From contig NZ_CP054021.1 in assembly GCF_005862305.2 (NCBI RefSeq), positions 620,001 through 684,000 on the forward strand: a DNA stretch of 64,000 nucleotides, in the 5' to 3' direction. Under the pieces are notes generated by a model. It saw only the letters and a program-made list of their open reading frames with translations. It did no database searches and was not told the origin of the DNA. Within the stretch, counting starts at the first letter, position 1. Every line of letters begins with the position of its first letter. Shown here one piece after another: positions 44,284-50,221 of the stretch. A program made the position numbers and the translations under genes. This DNA comes from Rhizobium indicum (GTDB lineage Bacteria > Pseudomonadota > Alphaproteobacteria > Rhizobiales > Rhizobiaceae).

Positions 44284-45198
44284 TTATCTCGTCGTTTCCG
44301 GGCGTTTCAGCACGATGGGGTTGGTGAAATGGCCGTGGCGCAGCAACGTGTCGGCCTCTTCCTGTTGTTCGGCAATGATCTCTTCGTCGATCGGGAACAC
44401 CGTGAAGTCGCGCGAGCGCACCACCTTTTCCCAGGCATCGATATCCGTTCCGTCGCGGTCGCCAGATCCGCCGCGGTCGTCAGGTCCGCCGCGGTCGTCA
44501 GGTCCGCCGCGGTCGTCAGGTCCGCCGCGGTCGCCCGATGCAAGAAGTCTGGCGGCGGTGCGTGGATCAGCGGCGATCCCGTTACCGATCCGGCTGAGTT
44601 CGGAGACGATCGCCCGGATCTCCGTTGCCGAAAGGCCGTTCCGCTCCAATGTCCAGAACAAAGAACGGTTGGGAATGGCCGCGCCGCAGCGGACGATCGG
44701 CTTGACGTCGTCGCGCTCCAGTGCCTTTTCGAGACGCGGCGACATGGCGACCCAGGCATCGACGCGCCCTTCGAGCAGATCGGCGAGCGAATCGCGCGCT
44801 CCGCTTTCGACCCGCTCGACATCCGGCAGGCTCATCCCCTCACCTTCGAGGCTGCGGGCCAGGAGATAGGTGTGAAACGAACCGTCGATCAGCGAGATCC
44901 GGCGGTCTTTCAGCTCAGCGACGGAGCCGATCGGACTGTCGCTCCTGACGAAAATGGCGCCATTGGCCGGGCGCGGCGCGGAGGCGGCGACATATTCGAC
45001 GCCGAGGCCGCGTATGTCCGCCTCAAGCGGCGGCGTCGAGCCGGTGCCGCCGAGATCGATGTCGCCATTTTCCAGCAGCGCCGCCGTATCGCGGCCTTCT
45101 GCATAGGAGACGAATATTGGCTGCAGATCCGCGAAGGCGCCGGGCCAGAGGCGCGCGAGACGCAGATGCAGATTGTTGGGATGAACACCAATTTTCAT
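44284..45198 (-). CDS. SsuA/TauA-like binding-fold protein without signal peptide
   Basis: A 304-residue protein of the aliphatic sulfonate/taurine binding family: MKIGVHPNNLHLRLARLWPG, ALLENGDIDLGGTGSTPPLE, ISLIDGSFHTYLLA and LADLLEGRVDAWVAMSP match. No export signal is seen and no hydrophobic leader exists in any in-frame extension, so it is probably cytoplasmic. Residues about 222-250 are a run of DRGGPD repeats. The ribosome binding site is weak. It is first in the TRAP/SsuD operon, and no ssuB/ssuC partner is visible. By analogy to NasS in this window, which is an NrtA-like protein lacking a signal peptide that acts as a sensor, a sensor or cytoplasmic carrier role is possible (inference). 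Confidence 0.8.
   Translation of the reverse strand: MKIGVHPNNLHLRLARLWPGAFADLQPIFVSYAEGRDTAALLENGDIDLGGTGSTPPLEADIRGLGVEYVAASAPRPANGAIFVRSDSPIGSVAELKDRRISLIDGSFHTYLLARSLEGEGMSLPDVERVESGARDSLADLLEGRVDAWVAMSPRLEKALERDDVKPIVRCGAAIPNRSLFWTLERNGLSATEIRAIVSELSRIGNGIAADPRTAARLLASGDRGGPDDRGGPDDRGGPDDRGGSGDRDGTDIDAWEKVVRSRDFTVFPIDEEIIAEQQEEADTLLRHGHFTNPIVLKRPETTR
44449..44533 (-). repeat. 18-bp in-frame tandem repeat array
   Basis: Three perfect 18-bp units (44467-44484, 44485-44502, 44503-44520), one degenerate copy before and one partial copy after. Each unit encodes DRGGPD. The array sits inside the SsuA-like coding sequence. It is a minisatellite, not a CRISPR. Confidence 0.92.
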
Positions 45199-45225
45199 TC
45201 TGTGCGACCGATGACGTGGCTCATG

Positions 45226-45257
45226 GCAATCAATTTACTTTTTTATAAATTGATTGC
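45226..45257. promoter_or_regulatory. Perfect inverted-repeat operator candidate
   Basis: Arms GCAATCAATTTA and TAAATTGATTGC, each 12 bp, around an 8-nt CTTTTTTA spacer. It lies 28 bp upstream of the SsuA-like start. The size and AT-rich symmetry suit a dimeric winged-helix regulator, most likely the ArsR-family protein encoded opposite. Confidence 0.6.
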
Positions 45258-45382
45258 GAGGAAGCGATTGTCGTCAGCGGGAGAAAATCGCCTTTGAAAT
45301 CCCATAAAATCGATAGGCAATGAAATCTTTTACCAGATCGAGCGAAGTGAGCGCGCCGGAGTTGAAAATTCGGCGCCGTCAC

Positions 45383-45396
45383 TTTACTTTTTTATA
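45383..45396. promoter_or_regulatory. Second copy of the operator core
   Basis: TTTACTTTTTTATA, identical to 45234-45247 in the inverted repeat. It is 21 bp before the ArsR start codon, so both divergent promoters carry the same core. Confidence 0.5.
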
Positions 45397-45417
45397 GAAC
45401 CTTCAAGGACGATACCG

Positions 45418-45783
45418 TTGACGAAGCCCGTTTCCTCAAGAGTCTGCCGCGATGTCGGCGCAGCAAGCGAATTGCTGAAGCTGATCGCCAACGCCAACCG
45501 CCTGGCGATCGTCTGCTACCTCATGGAGACGGAAGCCTCGGTCTCTGGGATGGAGGACGAGCTCGGTATCCGCCAGCCGACGCTTTCCCAGCAATTGAGC
45601 GAGCTTCGCGAGGCGGGCGTGATCGAAGGACGCCGCGACGGCAAAGCGATCGTCTATCGCGTCATTGACCCGCGTGTCGAGACGATCGTGCAAACTCTGC
45701 GGGACATGTTCTCTGGCCTCGACGATGTCACCGGGCGCTTCGGAATGACGAAGCTGCCGGTCGACGAAATGATGTTCGATTGA
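45418..45783 (+). CDS. ArsR-family transcriptional regulator
   Basis: A 121-residue winged-helix regulator starting at TTG 45418 (MTKPVSSRVCRDVGA, with AAGGAC upstream). The helix-turn-helix covers about residues 40-70 (SVSGMEDELGIRQPTLSQQL, then SELREAGVIEGRRDGKAIVY). It resembles the BigR/YgaV branch, thiol- or sulfide-responsive repressors. Cys10 and Cys33 are present; Cys33 sits where the BigR branch has its first redox Cys, but a C-terminal partner Cys is not seen. Divergent from the TRAP/SsuD operon and directly upstream of a GST (7-bp gap). Likely represses both units until a ligand or oxidised sulfur species appears (inference). Confidence 0.88.
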   Translation: MTKPVSSRVCRDVGAASELLKLIANANRLAIVCYLMETEASVSGMEDELGIRQPTLSQQLSELREAGVIEGRRDGKAIVYRVIDPRVETIVQTLRDMFSGLDDVTGRFGMTKLPVDEMMFD

Positions 45784-45790
45784 ACCCCCG

Positions 45791-46420
45791 ATGATCGACC
45801 TCTATACTTGGATCACGCCGAACGGGCTTAAAGTGTCCATCGCGCTCGAGGAGTTCGGCCTCTCCTACCGCCCCCACACGATCGATATTACCAAGGGAGA
45901 TCAATTCCGGCAGGATTATCTCGCCATCAATCCGGGCGGCAAGATTCCGGCTATCGTCGATCACGAGACCGGGATCACGCTTGCCGAATCCGGCGCCATC
46001 CTGCTCTACCTCGCCGAAAAGACCGGCCGCTTCCTGCCCCGGCAGGGTGCCGCCCGGCATCACACGATCGAATGGCTGATGTGGCAGATGGGCGGCTTCG
46101 GGCCGACACTCGGCAACGCCCATTATTTCCTGACTTACAATGCAGGCGAAGCGCCGTTCGCAGAGGATCTCTTTCGCAGGGACACTCGCCGCCTCTATGA
46201 GACGTTGAACGCGCGGCTCGCAGACCGCGACTATCTCGTCGACGACTATTCCATCGCCGACATGGCGGTCTGGCCCTGGGTTTCCCGTTTTAAACGCCAC
46301 GAGATCGACCTGAATGCATTTGCGAACGTCAAACGATGGTATCTCAGGCTTGCGGCACGGCCACAGCTCAAGCGCGGCTATGACGTTCCCCTTTTCACAT
46401 CCGAAATACCGCAGCCCTGA
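45791..46420 (+). CDS. Glutathione S-transferase (Nu/YfcG-like)
   Basis: A 209-residue GST starting 7 bp after the ArsR stop. MIDLYTWITPNGLKVSIALE has the Nu-class TPNG motif, FRQDYLAINPGGKIPAIVDH and ESGAILLYLAEKTGRF bind glutathione, and DYLVDDYSIADMAVWPWVSR covers the C-terminal domain. It could handle an electrophile or disulfide from sulfonate metabolism. It is a paralogue of the GST at 38440, sharing the opening motif but much shorter. A weak ribosome binding site suggests translational coupling to the regulator. Confidence 0.87.
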   Translation: MIDLYTWITPNGLKVSIALEEFGLSYRPHTIDITKGDQFRQDYLAINPGGKIPAIVDHETGITLAESGAILLYLAEKTGRFLPRQGAARHHTIEWLMWQMGGFGPTLGNAHYFLTYNAGEAPFAEDLFRRDTRRLYETLNARLADRDYLVDDYSIADMAVWPWVSRFKRHEIDLNAFANVKRWYLRLAARPQLKRGYDVPLFTSEIPQP

Positions 46421-46555
46421 AGACCTTGCCGCGACGCTGTATATTGATCCCGCTCGAAATTTCGGCAATTTGATTAGTTTTTACGCATACTTATTCTTGC
46501 ACATTTTTCAGGCGGAGCCTTGCTAAATTTGCTGCACTGCGTCATGAATAGAGCA

Positions 46556-47143
46556 ATGACGCATCTCGATCTGACAATTCTGGTGATCGACGAAAATGCC
46601 ATTCGCGCCTCCATCATCGAAGAAGGCCTGCGCGAGGCAGGGCATACGCGCGTCACCGTCGTGCATGAGGTCAATGGCATCGCGCGAATCATCGAAACGC
46701 TGATGCCCGATGTGATCATCATCGATATCGAAAATCCCAACCGCGACATGATGGAGCACCTGTTCCAGTTGACGCGTACGGTCAGCCGCCCGATCGCCAT
46801 GTTCGTCGATCGGTCCGACACGGCCTCGATCGAGGCAGCTGTCGATGCCGGCGTCTCGGCCTATATCGTCGACGGCTTGAAGAAGGAACGCGTCAAACCA
46901 ATCCTCGACATGGCCGTCAGCCGCTTCAATGCCTTCAGCCGGCTGCGGCGGGAGCTTGCCGATGCCCGCTCCGCGCTGGAGGAACGCAAGCTCATCGAGC
47001 GCGCCAAAGGCATATTGATGAAGATGCGCGGCCTGTCGGAGGAAGAGGCTTTCGCCCTGCTGCGCCAGACAGCGATGAACGAAAAGAAGAAGATGTCGGA
47101 AATCGCCCAGAGCGTCGTCACTGCCGCGGGGCTGTTGATGTAA
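46556..47143 (+). CDS. nasT: NasT, ANTAR-type antitermination regulator
   Basis: A 195-residue response-regulator-like protein: pseudo-receiver domain (about 1-125, LTILVIDENAIRASIIEEGL, DVIIIDIENPNRDMMEHL) and C-terminal ANTAR RNA-binding domain (about 130-190, LEERKLIERAKGILMKMRGL, EEEAFALLRQTAMNEKKKMS). In free-living alphaproteobacteria NasT binds leader RNA of nitrate assimilation genes and suppresses termination; NasS holds it inactive without nitrate. Start ATG 46556 matches the usual NasT N-terminus MTHLDLTIL; ATG 46544 and TTG 46520 are alternatives. nasS follows 34 bp later. Confidence 0.93.
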   Translation: MTHLDLTILVIDENAIRASIIEEGLREAGHTRVTVVHEVNGIARIIETLMPDVIIIDIENPNRDMMEHLFQLTRTVSRPIAMFVDRSDTASIEAAVDAGVSAYIVDGLKKERVKPILDMAVSRFNAFSRLRRELADARSALEERKLIERAKGILMKMRGLSEEEAFALLRQTAMNEKKKMSEIAQSVVTAAGLLM

Positions 47144-47177
47144 TGGCCGACCTGATGAATTTCCGGAGGAAACCGGA

Positions 47178-48458
47178 GTGGATATGATGACGAAGATCGC
47201 CAATTCTGGCGGCGAGCTGCCCTCGCCCGTGCGCGTGAACACCGAAGGACCGAAAGTGCTGCGGGCCGGCTTCATTCCGCTCGTCGATGCATCGGTGCTG
47301 ATTGCGGCGGCGGAATTCGGCTTCGCGCGGAAGGAAGGGTTGACGCTCGAGCTGGTCAAGGACGTCTCCTGGGCGAATGTGCGCGACCGCCTGGCATTCC
47401 GTCAGTTCGATATCGCCCACATGCTGTCGCCGATGCCCGTTGCCTCCATGCTTGGTCTCGGCTCCAATCCCTCGCCGACGATCACGCCGTTTTCGCTGGG
47501 GCGCGGCGGCAACGCGATCACTCTGTCGACGCGGCTCTTCGACAGGATGCGGGATGACGCAGGATTGCCGGAAACGGCAAGCGCGCTCGACAATGCCTAT
47601 GCACTGGCAAAAACATTGGCGGCGATGAAGGCCCGCGGCGAGCCGCTGCCAACCTTCGGCGTCACCTACCCCTTCTCCTCGCACAATTACGAATTCCGCT
47701 ACTGGCTAGCGGCCGGAGGCATCGATCCCGACAAGGATGTCAAGCTCGTCGTCGTGCCGCCGTCCATGACTTCGGATGCGCTGGCAGCCGGTGCGATCGA
47801 CGGCTTCTGCGTCGGCGCGCCGTGGAACATGGTCGCTTCGGAGCGCGGCGTCGGCCGCATCGTCGCCGCCAAACAGGATATCTGGCCGTCGGCACCGGAA
47901 AAGGTGATCGGCATGCGGCCGGACTGGGCGGAAAGCCATCCGGAAACCGTATCCCGGCTGATCGTGGCCCTCGACGCGGCAGCCCAGTGGTGCGATCGGC
48001 CGGAAAATCACGACGCGCTGGCGGCAGCTCTTGCCGACCCGCGCTATATCGCCGCCCCCGTCGAGATCATTCGCCGCGTGCTCGCCGGCGAATTCAGCCT
48101 CGACGCAAAGGGCAACCGCCGCATCATCGCCGATTATTTCATGTTCCATTCCGGCTTCGCCAATTATCCCCGGCCAAGCCATGCTCTTTGGATCTACAGC
48201 CAGATGATCCGCTGGGGACAGGCCGAGATCAGTCTTAACATGGCAAGGGCCGCAGCATCCGCTTACCGCCCGGATCTCTATCGCACGGCTCTCGGTGACC
48301 CCAACGCGCCTGAAGATGCCGATATCCGCATCGAAGGCAGTGACGAGGGCGACCGTTTCATGGACGGCCACGTCTTCGACCCGGCGAGGCTGCCGGACTA
48401 TGTCGCAGGTTTTGCAGTCAAAAGCGCCCTCGCCTTCGTTTGCGACGACGAGGTTTAA
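47178..48458 (+). CDS. nasS: NasS nitrate/nitrite sensor (NrtA-like, cytoplasmic)
   Basis: A 426-residue protein resembling the nitrate-binding protein NrtA but with no signal peptide, the hallmark of NasS. Features: VLRAGFIPLVDASVLIAAAE, FDIAHMLSPMPVASMLGLGS, TFGVTYPFSSHNYEFRYWLA and FMFHSGFANYPRPSHALWIY. NasS binds nitrate or nitrite and releases NasT. Start is GTG 47178 (GGAGGA site nine bases before) or ATG 47184 (GGAG six bases before). The gene is 34 bp after nasT and 477 bp before the transporter gene. Confidence 0.93.
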   Translation: MDMMTKIANSGGELPSPVRVNTEGPKVLRAGFIPLVDASVLIAAAEFGFARKEGLTLELVKDVSWANVRDRLAFRQFDIAHMLSPMPVASMLGLGSNPSPTITPFSLGRGGNAITLSTRLFDRMRDDAGLPETASALDNAYALAKTLAAMKARGEPLPTFGVTYPFSSHNYEFRYWLAAGGIDPDKDVKLVVVPPSMTSDALAAGAIDGFCVGAPWNMVASERGVGRIVAAKQDIWPSAPEKVIGMRPDWAESHPETVSRLIVALDAAAQWCDRPENHDALAAALADPRYIAAPVEIIRRVLAGEFSLDAKGNRRIIADYFMFHSGFANYPRPSHALWIYSQMIRWGQAEISLNMARAAASAYRPDLYRTALGDPNAPEDADIRIEGSDEGDRFMDGHVFDPARLPDYVAGFAVKSALAFVCDDEV

Positions 48459-48616
48459 CCGATGCCGGCCTGCACAAAACGCCAGCAAGTATCTGCCCGC
48501 CTCACGACAAGCGCACAAAATATTTGCATGAGCGGGTGGCCGCCCGAAAAACAAGCAGGCGACGCGTTTCGAAAAATATTATTTGTATTCAGTGGCTTGA
48601 ACAAAGATTACAAAAC

Positions 48617-48632
48617 TGGCACGCAGTTTGCA
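48617..48632 (+). promoter_or_regulatory. Sigma-54 promoter of the nitrate assimilation operon
   Basis: TGGCACGCAGTTTGCA matches the sigma-54 consensus TGGCACG-N4-TTGCA, with GG and GC exactly 12 bp apart. Start site is predicted near 48643. Two imperfect NtrC-like half-site pairs (near 48471-48487 and 48513-48528) lie upstream but are only weak. Confidence 0.82.
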
Positions 48633-48642
48633 TCATCTTTAT

Positions 48643-48887
48643 TGCACCGGTCAATGGCGATCAGCGCAGAGTGAGTGATAGACGCTCGCGGAAGATACAG
48701 AGACTGCTCTTCAGATTGAAGAGGTAGGTTTTAGCTTGAGCAATCCGGCCAACGGATTGCTTCCAGGCAAGTGGGCCAGAAGGCTCAAGAATTCGGCGTC
48801 CAACGGCGGGCGCCACCAGCAAAGCCGCTGATCAGGATATTTTGCGCGCCTCGGGTATGCGCGTCCTGGCCAGCGGCTTTTTGTTTT
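48643..48887 (+). promoter_or_regulatory. NasT-responsive leader RNA of the nitrate operon
   Basis: Untranslated leader between the sigma-54 promoter and the transporter gene. It contains a hairpin CTCTTC-AGATT-GAAGAG (48707-48723), a stronger hairpin GCAATCCG-GCCAA-CGGATTGC (48740-48760), a weak hairpin TTGC-TTCCAG-GCAA, and then the terminator at 48821. nasTS lies directly upstream. The arrangement is the one expected for ANTAR-controlled antitermination. Loop sizes as I fold them (5 nt) do not match the canonical hexaloops, so exact pairing needs a covariance model. Confidence 0.7.
48821..48887 (+). terminator. Leader terminator of the nitrate operon
   Basis: Long hairpin: AAAGCCGCTG plus TCAGGA pairs with TCCTGG plus CAGCGGCTTT, followed by TTGTTTT. 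Placed 49 bp before the transporter start, so it will stop transcription unless antitermination occurs. Confidence 0.82.
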
Positions 48888-48935
48888 AACCCTCAGCGAT
48901 GGATCGGCACGACCTTGTCGGGCCTCGGAGAAGTT

Positions 48936-50204
48936 ATGTCTGTCATCGAGAAATCACAGTCCATGTCCGCCGGCGAACCAGCCAAGGCATTGTGGATCTC
49001 CACTGTAGCCTTCACCCTCTGTTTTGCCGTGTGGACGATCTTCGCGATCATCGGCATTCGCATCAAGCAGGATCTCGGCCTGAACGAGGCCGAGTTCGGA
49101 TTGCTGGTCGGCACCCCCGTGCTCACCGGTTCGCTGGTGCGCATCGTTCTTGGCATCTGGACGGGGCGTTACGGCGGCCGTCTCGTTTACACGCTCACCA
49201 TGCTGGCCGCCGCATTGGCGACCTTTCTGCTCTCCTACGCCCAGACCTATACGCAGATGCTGATCGCCGGCCTCGGCGTCGGCCTCGCTGGCGGCTCCTT
49301 TGCAGTCGGTGTCGCCTATGTCTCGCCTTTCTTCCCGGCGGAGAAGCAGGGAACCGCGCTCGGCATCTTCGGTGCCGGCAATGTCGGCGCGGCCGTGACC
49401 AAGTTCGCCGCTCCCTTCGTGCTGCTTGCATGGGGCTGGCAGGCGGTTGCGGAGATCTGGGCCGTCTGTCTGGCGCTGATGGCAATCGTCTTCTGGTTCA
49501 CCACGACCGATGATCCGGCCTTTCGTCTGCGCCGCGAACGCCGCGCTGCCTCCAAGAGTTTCGCGCAGGAATTCGCGCCGCTGCAGAACGTTCAGGTCTG
49601 GCGCTTCTCGCTCTACTATTTCTTCGCCTTCGGAGGCTTCGTCGCCCTGTCGCTGTGGCTGCCGCGTTATCTGGTCGGCGTCTACGGCTTCAACCTGGAA
49701 ACCGCCGGCATGGTCGCGGCCGCCTATTCCATCCCGGGCAGCATCTTCCGTGCCTTCGGCGGCGTGCTTTCGGATAAAAAGGGCGCGCGTAGCGTGATGT
49801 ATACGATGCTTGCCGTGTCGGCCGTCGCCACTCTCATCCTTTCGCTGCCGGCTGTTTCTGCGTCCGGGACGGGTCCGGCGTTCGGCATCACCCCTGTCAT
49901 CTTCATCGTCGTCATCTTCGTGCTCGGCTTCTTCATGAGCCTCGGCAAAGCCGCCGTCTACAAGCACATTCCGGCCTACTACCCCGAAAACGTCGGCGCA
50001 GTCGGCGGCGTCGTCGGGATGATGGGCGGCCTTGGCGGCTTCATCCTTCCGATTGCCTTTGGCCTCCTCAAAGACATGACCGGCCTTTGGTCCAGCTGTT
50101 TCCTGCTGCTCTTCGCGATCGTCGTAATCTCTCTCATCTGGATGCACCTGTCCGTAAAGCAACTGTCGCGCCAAGGGCATTCGGCGCCCATGGCTGCAAC
50201 CTGA
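48936..50204 (+). CDS. Nitrate/nitrite MFS transporter (NarK/NasA type)
   Basis: A 422-residue MFS protein with 12 hydrophobic spans. ATG 48936 has CGGAGAAGTT upstream; the frame before it overlaps the leader terminator. Family signature: ALWISTVAFTLCFAVWTIFA (about residues 14-33), GIRIKQDLGLNEAEFGLLVG, RIVLGIWTGRYGGRL, GLGVGLAGGSFAVGVAYVSP, FFPAEKQGTALGIFGAGNVG and GKAAVYKHIPAYYPENVGAV GGVVGMMGGLGG. NarK-type proteins exchange or import nitrate. It is the first structural gene of the operon, so regulation of uptake goes through the leader and NasT. Confidence 0.93.
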   Translation: MSVIEKSQSMSAGEPAKALWISTVAFTLCFAVWTIFAIIGIRIKQDLGLNEAEFGLLVGTPVLTGSLVRIVLGIWTGRYGGRLVYTLTMLAAALATFLLSYAQTYTQMLIAGLGVGLAGGSFAVGVAYVSPFFPAEKQGTALGIFGAGNVGAAVTKFAAPFVLLAWGWQAVAEIWAVCLALMAIVFWFTTTDDPAFRLRRERRAASKSFAQEFAPLQNVQVWRFSLYYFFAFGGFVALSLWLPRYLVGVYGFNLETAGMVAAAYSIPGSIFRAFGGVLSDKKGARSVMYTMLAVSAVATLILSLPAVSASGTGPAFGITPVIFIVVIFVLGFFMSLGKAAVYKHIPAYYPENVGAVGGVVGMMGGLGGFILPIAFGLLKDMTGLWSSCFLLLFAIVVISLIWMHLSVKQLSRQGHSAPMAAT

Positions 50205-50221
50205 TCTAAGGACCTGGAAAT

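Noticed and set aside
44449..44533. Possible CRISPR from the tandem repeats
   Set aside because: Repeats are adjacent 18-mers without spacers and are in frame in a coding gene.
46520..46555. Longer NasT starting at TTG 46520
   Set aside because: ATG 46556 gives the usual NasT N-terminus; the extra twelve residues look non-coding.
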